Positions 8,175 to 16,516 of a stretch of 46,342 bases of DNA are shown here, piece after piece. The position numbers and the translations under genes are program-made. The notes below the pieces were generated by a model that did not search any database, had not been told where the DNA came from, and saw only the letters and a program-made list of their open reading frames with translations. Source of the DNA: CAZYBG01 sp964645155 (GTDB lineage Bacteria; Pseudomonadota; Alphaproteobacteria; Rhodobacterales; Rhodobacteraceae); the NCBI GenBank assembly GCA_964645155.1, contig CAZYBG010000019.1, positions 1 through 46,342 on the forward strand, written 5' to 3'. Positions within the stretch are counted from its first letter, which is position 1. The number at the start of each line of letters is the position of its first letter.

Positions 8175-8189
8175 TTAGCGAAGCGTTAA
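8175..8189 (-). promoter_or_regulatory. CtrA-like box upstream of the outer-membrane protein gene
   Basis: TTAGCGAAGCGTTAA is one base from the CtrA consensus TTAA-N7-TTAA. A further TTAA lies at 8202-8205. The box is about 100 bases before the start of the outer-membrane protein gene, in a 195-bp intergenic region between it and gyrA. CtrA controls envelope and motility genes in Rhodobacterales. One imperfect half-site can arise by chance, so this is tentative. Confidence 0.35.
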
Positions 8190-8272
8190 GTGAAGGGCTG
8201 GTTAACGTGGCCGGGCGCGATCGGCTGCACCCCGATGGCAGCCCAAAGCGCGGCGGCCGCGCAGGCGCGCGC

Positions 8273-11008
8273 TCACGCGGTCTCGCCGTCCTCCTCGCCC
8301 TGGTCGGCGATGCGGGCGACCGAGGCGACCTCCTCGCCCTTCGCGGTGTCGAACACCTTCACCCCCCCGGCCGAGCGCGAGCGGAACGAGATCCCCTCGA
8401 CCGGCACGCGGATCGACTGGCCGGTCGAGGTCGCGAGCATGATCTGGTCGTCGATCTCGACCGGGAAGCTCGCCACCAGCCTGCCGCCGCGCATCGCCTT
8501 GTCCATCGCCATGACGCCCTGGCCGCCGCGGCCGCGCACCGGGTAGCCGTGCGACGAGGACAGCTTGCCGGCACCCTTGGCGGTCACGGTCAGGATCAGG
8601 TCCTCGGCCGCCGACATCTGCGCGTAGCGCTCGGTCGAGAGCTGGCCCTCGGCCACCGCCTCCTCGTCGTCGTCGGCCTCGGCCTCGTCCTCCAGCGCGC
8701 CGGCCATCAGGCGGCGCTGCTTGAGGTAGGCCGCGCGCTCCTCGGGGCTGGCCTCGAAGTGGCGGATCACCGACATGCTGACCACCCGGTCGCCCGGGGC
8801 GAGCCTGATGCCCCGCACGCCGGTCGAGTCGCGGCCCTTGAAGACGCGCACCTCGGTCGTCGGGAAACGGATTGCGCGGCCCATCGCGGTCACCAGCATG
8901 ATGTCGTCGTTCTCGTCGCAGATGCGGGCGTTGACGAGGCTCACGCCGTCGGGCAGGCGCATCGCGATCTTGCCGTTGCGCATGACGTTGGTGAAGTCGC
9001 TGAGGGCGTTCTGCCGGACATCGCCGTCCGAGGTCGCGAAGAAGATCTGCAGGCTCTCCCACTCCTCCTCGGGCACGTCGACCGGCATCAGCGCGGCGAT
9101 CGAGACGCCGGTCCCGATCGGCAGGATGTTGACGATCGCCTTACCGCGCGCGTTGCGGCCGGCGAGCGGCAGGCGCCAGGTCTTGAGCTTGTAGACCATC
9201 CCGTCGGTGGTGAAGAACAGAAGCTGGGTATGGGTGTTGGCGACGAACAGCGTCGTCACCACGTCGTCCTCCTTGGTCGACATCGAGGCGAGGCCCTTGC
9301 CGCCGCGCCGCTGGGCGCGGAACTCGGCCAGCGGCGTGCGCTTGATGTAGCCGCCCGAGGTGATCGTCACGACCATGTCCTCGCGCTCGATCAGGTCCTC
9401 GTCGTCCATGTCGCCTTCCCACTCGGCGATCTCGGTCCGGCGGGGCACGGCATAGGCGGCGCGGATCTCGCGCAGTTCGTCGGCGATGATCGCCATGATC
9501 CGGTCGCGTGAGCGAAGGATATCGAGGAAGTCCTTGATCTTCCCGGCAAGCTCCTGAAGCTCGTCGGTCACCTCCTTGACGCCGAGCGCGGTCAGCCGCT
9601 GCAGGCGCAGGTCGAGGATCGCGCGGGCCTGCAGCTCCGACAGGTTGTAGGTGCCGTCGTCGTTGATCGTGTGGGTCGGGTCGTCGATCAGGCGGATGTA
9701 GTCGGCGATGTCGTGCGCCGGCCAGCGCCGCGTCATCAGCCGCTCGCGCGCCGCGCCCGGATCGGCCGAGGCGCGGATCGTCGCGACCACCTCGTCGACG
9801 TTCGACACCGCGACGGCCAGGCCGCACAGGATGTGGCTGCGCTCGCGCGCGCGGCGCAGCTCGAAGGCCGTGCGGCGGGCGACAACATCCTCCCGGAAGC
9901 TGATGAAGTTGCTCAGGAAACCCCGCAGCGTCAGCTGTTCGGGCCGGCCGCCGTTCAGGGCCAGCATGTTGCAGCCGAAGCTGACCTGCATCGGCGTGAA
10001 GCGGAACAGCTGGTTCAGCACCACCTCGGGCGTGGCGTCGCGCTTCAGCTCGATCACCACGCGCACGCCCACCCGGTCGCTCTCGTCCTGGACATGGGCG
10101 ATGCCCTCGATCTTCCTGTCGCGGGCGAGCTCGGCGATCTTCTCGATCATGCTGGCCTTGTTCACCTGGTAGGGGATCTCGTCCAGCACGATGGCGAAGC
10201 GTTCCTTGCGCAGCTCCTCGATCCGGGTCCTGGCGCGGATGACGACACTGCCGCGGCCCTCGAGATAGGCTTTCCGCGCCCCGGCCCGGCCCAGGATCAG
10301 CGCGCCAGTGGGGAAATCGGGCGCGGGGATGTGCTCGATCAGCTGTTCGGACGACAGGTCGGGGTTGGCGATCAGCGCCAGCGTGCCGTCGATCACCTCG
10401 CCCAGGTTGTGCGGCGGGATGCGGGTGGCCATGCCGACGGCGATCCCCTCGGCACCGTTGACCAGCATGTTGGGGAACCGCGCCGGCAGAACCGTCGGCT
10501 CCTGCCGTTCGTTGGCGTAGTTCGGCACGAAGTCGACCGTCTCCTTGTCGATGTCGACGAGGAGCTGTTCGGTAACCTTCTCGAGCCGGCTTTCGGTGTA
10601 GCGGTAGGCCGCCGCCGGGTCGCCGTCCATCGAGCCGAAATTGCCCTGGCCGTCGATCAGCGGCAGCGACATCGAGAAGTCCTGCGCCATGCGCACGAGG
10701 CTTTCGTAGACCGCCGAGTCGCCGTGCGGATGGTAGCGGCCCATCACGTCGCCGACGGCGGTGGCGCATTTGCGGTAGGGCTTGTTGGCCGTCTGCCCGT
10801 TCTCCCAGAGCGTATAGAGGATGCGCCGGTGCACAGGCTTCAGGCCGTCGCGCAGATCGGGGATCGCGCGCGAGACGATCACGCTCATGGCATAGTCCAT
10901 GAACGAGGTGGCCATCTCGTTCTCGATCGACACGGTAGGGCCGTCCCACGCGCTGCGCCGCGGGGCATTTTCCTCTTCGGTGTCAGGGGTTTCCGGCGTG
11001 TCGCTCAC
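8273..11008 (-). CDS. gyrA: DNA gyrase subunit A
   Basis: A 911-residue type II topoisomerase subunit that breaks and rejoins DNA. The quinolone-resistance region reads HPHGDSAVYES, with Ser98 and Glu102 at the positions of E. coli Ser83 and Asp87, so a wild-type, sensitive-looking arrangement. The active tyrosine is Tyr137 in AAAYRYTESRL. The C-terminal beta-pinwheel carries an intact GyrA box (QRRGGKG) that marks gyrase rather than topoisomerase IV ParC. A strongly acidic insertion (EDEAEADDDEE) of about 20 residues lies between two pinwheel blades. I believe it is usual for Rhodobacteraceae GyrA, as is the length above 875 residues. Confidence 0.98.
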   Translation of the reverse strand: MSDTPETPDTEEENAPRRSAWDGPTVSIENEMATSFMDYAMSVIVSRAIPDLRDGLKPVHRRILYTLWENGQTANKPYRKCATAVGDVMGRYHPHGDSAVYESLVRMAQDFSMSLPLIDGQGNFGSMDGDPAAAYRYTESRLEKVTEQLLVDIDKETVDFVPNYANERQEPTVLPARFPNMLVNGAEGIAVGMATRIPPHNLGEVIDGTLALIANPDLSSEQLIEHIPAPDFPTGALILGRAGARKAYLEGRGSVVIRARTRIEELRKERFAIVLDEIPYQVNKASMIEKIAELARDRKIEGIAHVQDESDRVGVRVVIELKRDATPEVVLNQLFRFTPMQVSFGCNMLALNGGRPEQLTLRGFLSNFISFREDVVARRTAFELRRARERSHILCGLAVAVSNVDEVVATIRASADPGAARERLMTRRWPAHDIADYIRLIDDPTHTINDDGTYNLSELQARAILDLRLQRLTALGVKEVTDELQELAGKIKDFLDILRSRDRIMAIIADELREIRAAYAVPRRTEIAEWEGDMDDEDLIEREDMVVTITSGGYIKRTPLAEFRAQRRGGKGLASMSTKEDDVVTTLFVANTHTQLLFFTTDGMVYKLKTWRLPLAGRNARGKAIVNILPIGTGVSIAALMPVDVPEEEWESLQIFFATSDGDVRQNALSDFTNVMRNGKIAMRLPDGVSLVNARICDENDDIMLVTAMGRAIRFPTTEVRVFKGRDSTGVRGIRLAPGDRVVSMSVIRHFEASPEERAAYLKQRRLMAGALEDEAEADDDEEAVAEGQLSTERYAQMSAAEDLILTVTAKGAGKLSSSHGYPVRGRGGQGVMAMDKAMRGGRLVASFPVEIDDQIMLATSTGQSIRVPVEGISFRSRSAGGVKVFDTAKGEEVASVARIADQGEEDGETA

Positions 11009-11053
11009 GTGCGTGCCCGTCCTGCTGTGATCGTGCTAGATTTTGTGGCCCGG

Positions 11054-11083
11054 AGTATAGCCTGCGCGGGATATGGGGTGCAA
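11054..11083 (-). promoter_or_regulatory. Candidate gyrA promoter
   Basis: On the minus strand TTGCAC (-35, 11083 to 11078) and TATACT (-10, 11059 to 11054) are 18 bases apart, or CTATAC at 17 bases, about 45 bases upstream of the gyrA ATG at 11008. Both hexamers are close to sigma-70 consensus and no other pair in the gap is as good. Confidence 0.5.
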
Positions 11084-11202
11084 TGGCTGCTTGCCCGTCC
11101 GGCCGGCAGCCAGGGGAGGAGAGTGCCAACATACTGTTCTTGTGGAAAATCAACCGCCGCATGGCATCATTTCCCGGAGAATCGCGCAGCATGAGGCATG
11201 GC

Positions 11203-11472
11203 ATGGCGACTTCCGAAACCGAGATGATGCTCAAGGGCTACGGGCTGACCACCGCGGAGTTCTTCTACCGGATGCCCGATTTCCGGAGGGTGCTGAACAC
11301 CTTCGTCTGGCAGGACTACGACCTGGCGCCCGACTATCCGCGGCTCTTCGGCTTCATCGAGTTCTGGCAGGAACAGATCGAGGGCCCGCTCCATTCGGTC
11401 CGCTTCACGCACCGCAAGCTGATCGGGCCGGGGCGCTGGACGAACGTGACGGGCGAATTCACGCTGCACTGA
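11203..11472 (+). CDS. usg: Usg family protein
   Basis: An 89-residue protein matching the alphaproteobacterial Usg family, with conserved segments ETEMMLKGYGLTTAEFFYRMPD, FVWQDYDLAPDYPRL, FIEFWQ and EGPLHSVRFTHRKLI. The family is short, soluble and of unknown function; its name comes from a gene near phosphoribosylanthranilate genes. I set the start at the Met before ATSETEMM because a GAGG element lies six bases upstream and family members begin here. Alternative starts at 11191 or 11161 would add 4 or 14 residues. Divergent from gyrA. Confidence 0.88.
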   Translation: MATSETEMMLKGYGLTTAEFFYRMPDFRRVLNTFVWQDYDLAPDYPRLFGFIEFWQEQIEGPLHSVRFTHRKLIGPGRWTNVTGEFTLH

Positions 11473-11557
11473 GGGCGGGACCCTTTGCCGCCCGGCCGGG
11501 CTGCGATAGCCTGCCACCAAAACCGGCACGGCAGGCGGGGCAGGCAGGAGCGGCAGG

Positions 11558-12808
11558 ATGATCTCACGGCGCGGTGTCACGATCGGGCTGGCGGCCGGGC
11601 TGGCGACCTTCGGGCTTTCGGCCTGCGGCGGCGGCCCGTCCGGCGGCGGCGGCGTGTCGCGCGGGCCGGACCCGGTGATGCGCCCGGTGCCGAATGCCGG
11701 CTGGGACGCCTGGGTCGCCGCCTTCCGCGGCCGTGCCGCCGGGCGCGGCATCAGCGCGGCGACGCTCGACACCGCGTTCCGCGGCGCGGGCTTCCTGCCG
11801 GACGTGATCGAGCGCGACCGCAACCAGACCGAGTTCACCCGCACGCTCGAGGACTACCTGTCGATCGCCACCTCCGACGAGCGCCTGTCGCTCGGCCGGG
11901 CGGGGCTTGCCCGCCACGGTGGCCTGCTGTCGGAGATCGAGGCGCGCTACGGCGTGGCGCCGAACGTGGTGACCGCGTTCTGGGGGCTTGAGAGCTTCTA
12001 CGGCACGCGGCGCGGCAACGTGCCGGTGATCTCGGCGCTCTCGACGCTCGCCTATGACGGGCGGCGGGGCGCGTTCTTCGAAAGCCAGCTCACCGCGGCG
12101 CTGCGCATCCTGCAGAACGGCGACGTCAGCGCCGCGAACATGACCGGAAGCTGGGCCGGCGCGATGGGCCACACCCAGTTCATCCCGACCTCGTACCTGG
12201 AATACGCCGTCGATTTCCGCGGCGACGGCCGGCGCGACATCTGGTCGGACGACCCGACCGACGGGCTCGCCTCGACAGCGAACTACCTGGCCCGCGCCGG
12301 CTGGCAGCGCGGCCGGCCCTGGGGCCTCGAGGTCAGCCTGCCGGCGGGCTTCGCCGGCCCGACCGGGCGCGGCGCGGCGCAATCCGTCGCCGCATGGTCC
12401 GCTGCCGGGGTCCGCGCGGCGGGCGGCGGTCCGCTTCCCGACCACGGCGCCGGGTCGGTCCTGATCCCGCAGGGGCGGGGCGGCCCCGCCTTCCTGGTCT
12501 TCCGCAACTTCGGCGTCATCCTGCGCTACAACAACGCCGAGAACTACGCGATCGGCATCGGCCATCTCGCCGACCGCCTCGCCGGCGGCGGCCCGGTGCG
12601 CGGCGCGTTCCCGCCGGACGCGGCCGGCATGTCGAAGGCCGACCGGCAGGAGTTGCAGCGCCTCCTGACCCGCGCGGGCTACGACACCGAAGGGTCCGAC
12701 GGGGTGATCGGCCCGCGCACCCGCGCCGCGGTCTCGGCCTACGAGCGGGCCCAGGGCCTGCCCGTGACCGGCGAGCCGACGCTGGCGCTGCTGCAGCGGC
12801 TTCGCTGA
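11558..12808 (+). CDS. MltB-type lytic murein transglycosylase lipoprotein
   Basis: A 416-residue enzyme that cleaves the MurNAc-GlcNAc bond of peptidoglycan non-hydrolytically. It has a double-Arg N terminus and lipobox LSAC (Cys23), so it is probably exported and lipid-anchored. The SLT_2/MltB domain spans about residues 45-340 with the catalytic Glu145 in FWGLESFYG and the motif AMGHTQFIPTSYLEYAVD. A C-terminal PG_binding_1 domain (about 355-416, GYDTEGSDGVIGPRTRAAVSAY in part) targets the wall. A GGAG Shine-Dalgarno precedes the ATG. The specific paralogue cannot be assigned. Confidence 0.93.
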   Translation: MISRRGVTIGLAAGLATFGLSACGGGPSGGGGVSRGPDPVMRPVPNAGWDAWVAAFRGRAAGRGISAATLDTAFRGAGFLPDVIERDRNQTEFTRTLEDYLSIATSDERLSLGRAGLARHGGLLSEIEARYGVAPNVVTAFWGLESFYGTRRGNVPVISALSTLAYDGRRGAFFESQLTAALRILQNGDVSAANMTGSWAGAMGHTQFIPTSYLEYAVDFRGDGRRDIWSDDPTDGLASTANYLARAGWQRGRPWGLEVSLPAGFAGPTGRGAAQSVAAWSAAGVRAAGGGPLPDHGAGSVLIPQGRGGPAFLVFRNFGVILRYNNAENYAIGIGHLADRLAGGGPVRGAFPPDAAGMSKADRQELQRLLTRAGYDTEGSDGVIGPRTRAAVSAYERAQGLPVTGEPTLALLQRLR

Positions 12809-12887
12809 CGGCGGACGCGCCCCGAGGGAACCGGATCATCTCCTTCCGCGTTGGCAATCCGGAAACCGGTACGAGAAGAGGGAGAAG

Positions 12888-13232
12888 ATGATGGCCGAAA
12901 CAAGCACCGTGCGCGCCGCGAAGGCGAATGCCGCCGACGGGCCGCAGGATCTGCAGGCCGCGTTCGACGCGCTGCGCGACGATGTCGGCGAGCTGACCCG
13001 GATCCTCAAGGGCATGTCGGCGGACCGGGCGCGGGATGCGCGCGGCCGGGCAGAGGATGCCGCCCACGAGGTCAAGCGGCGCGCCATGGAGGCCGCAGAT
13101 GCCAGCCAGAAGGCGGTCGAGGACCAGCTGCGCCGCGGGCGCGAGGCGGTGCGCGACAATCCTGGCGGGGCGCTCGCCATCGCCGCGGCCATCGGCTTTC
13201 TCGTCGGCCTCATGATGACCCGCCGTCACTGA
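12888..13232 (+). CDS. DUF883/ElaB-YqjD-like tail-anchored protein
   Basis: A 114-residue protein with a long amphipathic, coiled-coil-prone N-terminal region (about 20-90) rich in Ala, Arg, Glu and Asp and a C-terminal membrane segment GGALAIAAAIGFLVGLMMTRR preceded by DNPG. This is the DUF883 layout. In E. coli the relatives YqjD and ElaB are tail-anchored inner-membrane proteins that bind ribosomes in stationary phase. An AGAGGGAGA Shine-Dalgarno precedes tandem ATGs. It is followed after three bases by a second small membrane gene, so the two are translated as a pair. Confidence 0.8.
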   Translation: MMAETSTVRAAKANAADGPQDLQAAFDALRDDVGELTRILKGMSADRARDARGRAEDAAHEVKRRAMEAADASQKAVEDQLRRGREAVRDNPGGALAIAAAIGFLVGLMMTRRH

Positions 13233-13235
13233 TCG

Positions 13236-13550
13236 ATGCTGGGCTGGATCACGGCCAGGATCGAGGTGGCGGTGCGGTCGGCGGTGCTGGCCGTCTCGGC
13301 GGCGCTGTTCCTCCTGGCGGGGCTGGGCTTCCTGACCGCGGCCGGCACGGTGGCGCTCGCCGCCGCCTACGGCACGATCAGTGCGCTCGCCGCGGTCGGC
13401 GGAACCCTTGTCGTTCTGGGGTTCGTCATCCTGCTCTGCGCGCGGTCGGGCCGCACCCGGTCGTCGCGGCGCACGAGCACGATGCCGATTGCCGCGCTGG
13501 CCGAGGCCTTCGCGGTCGGGATGGCGGCCGGCAAGGCCGCACGACGCTAG
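13236..13550 (+). CDS. Holin-like small membrane protein (Phage_holin_3_6/YqjE-like)
   Basis: A 104-residue protein with two hydrophobic segments (about 14-40 and 45-72) separated by a short turn and a basic C-terminal tail. Placement right after a DUF883 gene parallels the E. coli yqjD-yqjE pair, and Phage_holin_3_6 proteins fit this size. There are no phage genes nearby, so it is not evidence of a prophage. It has no clear Shine-Dalgarno and starts three bases after the previous stop, implying coupling. Its TAG stop overlaps the stop of the convergent ornithine cyclodeaminase gene in the tetranucleotide CTAG. Confidence 0.7.
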   Translation: MLGWITARIEVAVRSAVLAVSAALFLLAGLGFLTAAGTVALAAAYGTISALAAVGGTLVVLGFVILLCARSGRTRSSRRTSTMPIAALAEAFAVGMAAGKAARR

Positions 13551-14590
13551 GCTGCCGCCCTGGCCCGCATCAGCATTCCATACAGGTCGCGTGGCTCGTC
13601 GGGATCAGCGATCATGTCGAGGTCCTGCACGAAGTCCGTGCCTTGCAGCTTCTTGTGAATGTAGCGCAGGGCGGCGAAGTCCTCGATCGCGAAGCCGACG
13701 CTGTCGAACAGCGTGATCTCGCGCGCGTCGCGGCGGCCCGGCCTCGCGCCGGTCATGACCTGCCACAGTTCGGTCACCTCGTGGTCGGGGGCGAGCTGCT
13801 GGATCTCGCCCTCGATCCGCGTCTGCGGCGTGTACTCGGTGAAGATCGACGCCCTGAGCAGGATGTCGCGGTGCAGCTCGGTCTTGCCCGGGCAGTCGCC
13901 GCCGACCGCGTTGATGTGAAGCCCGGCGCCGACCATGTTGTCGGTCAGGATCTTCGCGTTCTGCTTGTCGGCGGTGCAGGTGGTGACGATCCGGGCGCCC
14001 AGCATCGCCTCCTCGGAGGACCGGCAGGGCGTGAGCTTCAGCCCGGAACCCTCAAGATTCCTGATGCATTTCGCCGTCGCGGTCGCGTCGATGTCATACA
14101 GCCGGACAGCCTCGACCCCGGCGATCGCGCGGAAGGCCAGCGCCTGGAACTCGGCCTGCGCGCCGTTGCCGATCAGCGCCATCGTGCGCGCGCCGGCGGG
14201 CGCCAGCCATTTCGCGGCCAGCGCCGACATCGCCGCCGTGCGGAGCGCGGTCAGGATCGTCATCTCCGACAGCAGCACCGGATAACCCGTGGCCACATCG
14301 GCCAGAACCCCGAAGGCGGTGACGGTCTGCAGCCCCTCGCGCAGGTTCTTCGGATGGCCGTTGACGTACTTGAAGCCGTAGAGCGCGCCGTCGGATGTGG
14401 GCATCAGCTCGATCACGCCGACCGGAGAGTGCGAGGCGACGCGCGGCGTCTTGTCGAAGTCCGGCCAGCGGCGGAAATCGGCCTCGATCTCGGCGGCGAG
14501 ATCGGTCAGCACGCGTTCCACGCCAAGATGAAGGACCAGCTTCATCATGTTGTCCACGCTCACGAAAGGAACGACGTTCAGTTTCTTCAC
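13547..14590 (-). CDS. Ornithine cyclodeaminase
   Basis: A 347-residue enzyme of the OCD/mu-crystallin family. Key segments are VGVIELMPTSDG and YGFKYVNGHP in the substrate domain, LSEMTILTALRTAAMSALA, and the NAD-binding ALIGNGAQAEFQALAF. It converts ornithine directly to proline with release of ammonia, using tightly bound NAD+. Together with the immediately upstream arginase (4-bp overlap), this forms an arginine-to-ornithine-to-proline catabolic pathway, as in Agrobacterium Ti plasmids and many Rhodobacterales. The length fits the longer alphaproteobacterial OCD class. I omit a gene symbol because several (ocd, arcB) are used. Confidence 0.94.
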   Translation of the reverse strand: MKKLNVVPFVSVDNMMKLVLHLGVERVLTDLAAEIEADFRRWPDFDKTPRVASHSPVGVIELMPTSDGALYGFKYVNGHPKNLREGLQTVTAFGVLADVATGYPVLLSEMTILTALRTAAMSALAAKWLAPAGARTMALIGNGAQAEFQALAFRAIAGVEAVRLYDIDATATAKCIRNLEGSGLKLTPCRSSEEAMLGARIVTTCTADKQNAKILTDNMVGAGLHINAVGGDCPGKTELHRDILLRASIFTEYTPQTRIEGEIQQLAPDHEVTELWQVMTGARPGRRDAREITLFDSVGFAIEDFAALRYIHKKLQGTDFVQDLDMIADPDEPRDLYGMLMRARAAA

Positions 14591-15516
14591 GGGAAGCTCC
14601 GGGTCGGGCGGTCGAAGACCCGCCGGCCCATCAGCGAGCCGACGAGGTCGACCATCAGCCGCGCGGTTCGGCCGCGTTCGTCGAGGAACGGATTCAGCTC
14701 CACGAGGTCGAGCGAGCTGACGAGCCGGCTTTCATGCAGAAGCTCCATCACCAGATGCGCCTCGCGGAAGGTGGTGCCGCCGGGCACCGTCGTGCCGACG
14801 GCGGGGGCGATCTCGGGGTCGAGGAAATCGACGTCGAGCGAGACGTGCAGAAGCCCGTTCGCCGCCACCACGCGGCTGAGGAACGCCCGGAGCGGCGCGA
14901 CGATGCCCGCCTCGTCGAGCGCGCGCATGTCGACCGGCGCGATGCCATGCGCCTTGAGCGCGGCCCGCTCCGCGGGGTCGATCGAGCGGATGCCGAACAG
15001 GCAGATCCGCTCGGGCGGGACCGGGGCGGGAAACGGCGGGAACGCCTCGAACCCGTCGCGCCCCGCCATGTAGGCGACCGGCGTGCCGTGCAGGTTGCCC
15101 GAGTCGGTCGTCAGCGGCGTGTGAAAGTCGGAATGTGCGTCGAGCCACAGCACGAAGAGCGGCCGCCCGGCCTTCGCCGCATGGGCCGCGAGGCCCGCTC
15201 CGATACCGAGCCCGGCCGAATGGTCGCCGCCCATGACGATCGGGAAGCCGCCGGCCATCGCCGCCTCGGTCGCGGCGGCCAGGACCTGCGTCCAGGCCAC
15301 CGTTTCGGGCAGCGAATGCACGGCCGGGTTCGGGCAGTCGGCGGGCGCGGGCGGGGCAGGGGCGAGGTCGCCGCGATCCTCGACCCGGTGGCCGAGGTCG
15401 GACAGCGCCCGGCCGATGCCGGCGACGCGGTAGGCGGCGGGGCCCATCAGGCAGCCGGGGCGGCGCTGGCCACTGTCGACCGGCGCGCCGATCAGGATGC
15501 AGTTCGTCGTGGTCAT
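14587..15516 (-). CDS. rocF: Arginase
   Basis: A 309-residue binuclear manganese hydrolase that splits arginine to ornithine and urea. The metal-binding motifs are GGDHSAG (His99), DAHSDFHT (Asp126, His128, Asp130) and SLDVDFLDP (around residue 232). The N terminus CILIGAPVDSGQRRPGC matches arginase rather than agmatinase. The long upstream open frame (to 16464) is an artefact of the opposite-strand Lrp and dsbB genes. The ATG at 15516 gives the family length. It overlaps the ornithine cyclodeaminase start by 4 bp and is divergent from an Lrp regulator. Confidence 0.95.
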   Translation of the reverse strand: MTTTNCILIGAPVDSGQRRPGCLMGPAAYRVAGIGRALSDLGHRVEDRGDLAPAPPAPADCPNPAVHSLPETVAWTQVLAAATEAAMAGGFPIVMGGDHSAGLGIGAGLAAHAAKAGRPLFVLWLDAHSDFHTPLTTDSGNLHGTPVAYMAGRDGFEAFPPFPAPVPPERICLFGIRSIDPAERAALKAHGIAPVDMRALDEAGIVAPLRAFLSRVVAANGLLHVSLDVDFLDPEIAPAVGTTVPGGTTFREAHLVMELLHESRLVSSLDLVELNPFLDERGRTARLMVDLVGSLMGRRVFDRPTRSFP

Positions 15517-15610
15517 CAGGCAGGTATCTTTCCATCTTGCGCCGGGCGAAAGCCGACATACGGTCGGTTGGGACGCCGCTTCGCGCAACATGGCAGGGAG
15601 AGCCGCCGGA

Positions 15611-16042
15611 ATGGACGATCTGGACCAGGCGCTGATCGCCGAGCTGCGCCGCGACGGGCGCGCCGCGCTGTCGGACCTCGCCGCGCGGCTCGGCGTGGCG
15701 CGGGCGACGGTCCGGGCGCGGATGGAACGCCTGGCGCGCTCGGGCGAGATCGCCGGCTTCACCGTGATCACCCGCGGCGACGCGGCCGAAGCGCCGGTAC
15801 GGGCGCTGACGATGATCGGCATCGAGGGCCGCGGCGCCGAGCGCATCATGGCGCGGCTGCAGGGCCTGGCCGAGGTGACGGCGGTGCACTCCACCAACGG
15901 CCGCTGGGACCTGATCGCCGAGATCGGCGCGCGCACGCTGGAGGAGCTCGACGCGGTGCTGTTCCGGATCCGCGGGCTCGACGGGGTGACGGCGAGCGAG
16001 ACGAGCCTGCTGCTCTCGACGCGCCGCGCCGGCCGCCGCTGA
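15611..16042 (+). CDS. Lrp/AsnC-family transcriptional regulator
   Basis: A 143-residue regulator with an N-terminal helix-turn-helix (DLDQALIAELRRDGR, then LAARLGVARATVRARMERL) and a C-terminal ligand-binding RAM domain (ERIMARLQGLAEVTAVHSTNGRWDL). It lies 94 bp from, and divergent to, arginase and ornithine cyclodeaminase, so by position it is the likely arginine- or ornithine-responsive activator of that operon. The start at MDDLDQ is typical of the family; an in-frame Met 7 codons upstream is possible. Its stop is three bases from the convergent dsbB stop. Confidence 0.92.
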   Translation: MDDLDQALIAELRRDGRAALSDLAARLGVARATVRARMERLARSGEIAGFTVITRGDAAEAPVRALTMIGIEGRGAERIMARLQGLAEVTAVHSTNGRWDLIAEIGARTLEELDAVLFRIRGLDGVTASETSLLLSTRRAGRR

Positions 16043-16045
16043 GGC

Positions 16046-16516
16046 TCAGGCGCGCCGGGCCGCCGCCGCCGCGAGCCAGAGCGCCATGAGCGCGAAGGCG
16101 AGGACCGCGTTCCACGACGCCATCGAGAGGCCGGCGAAGGACCACACGACCTCGGTGCAGCGCACGATGTCGACGCCGCCGCCGGTCGAGAGCAGGTCGG
16201 CGCCCGACAGCCCCCCGACCCCGCCGCCCGGCGCGGAGCAGGCCGTCGCGCCCTCCCACCAGCCGCGCTCGACCCCGGTGTGGTAGACGCCGATCGCGCC
16301 GGTCGCAGCCGCCGCCGCGGCGCCGGCCAGCGCGACGACGGCCGCGGGCCAGACCAGCGCGAGCGCGCCGAGCGCGATGGCGGCGGCATGGGGCCAGCGC
16401 TGCCAGAGGCAGAGCTGGCAGGGCGCAAGACCGCCGAGATGCTGGAACGCGAAGGCCCCGGCAAGGAGCAGCGCCGAACCGAAGGCGGCCAGCAACATCA
16501 GAGACTTGCGCGTCAT
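16046..16516 (-). CDS. dsbB: Disulfide bond formation protein DsbB
   Basis: A 156-residue inner-membrane quinone reductase that re-oxidises periplasmic DsbA. Four hydrophobic segments and both redox pairs are visible: Cys33-x-x-Cys36 in APCQLCLWQRWPH, and the second-loop cysteines Cys93 and Cys120. The PCQLC..QR motif is diagnostic. The start overlaps the stop of the upstream YqaA-type gene by 4 bp, so the pair is translated together. A DsbA-superfamily protein encoded at 42.3 kb is of the cytoplasmic FrnE type and unlikely to be its partner. Confidence 0.94.
   Translation of the reverse strand: MTRKSLMLLAAFGSALLLAGAFAFQHLGGLAPCQLCLWQRWPHAAAIALGALALVWPAAVVALAGAAAAAATGAIGVYHTGVERGWWEGATACSAPGGGVGGLSGADLLSTGGGVDIVRCTEVVWSFAGLSMASWNAVLAFALMALWLAAAAARRA

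Noticed and set aside
13236..13550. Holin-like gene as a sign of prophage
   Set aside because: No phage structural, lysis or integration genes are nearby, and the pairing with DUF883 fits a chromosomal membrane pair.
14587..16464. A 625-codon arginase with a long N-terminal extension
   Set aside because: The extra 316 codons lie opposite the Lrp and dsbB genes and have no domain. The Met at 15516 yields the standard arginase length.
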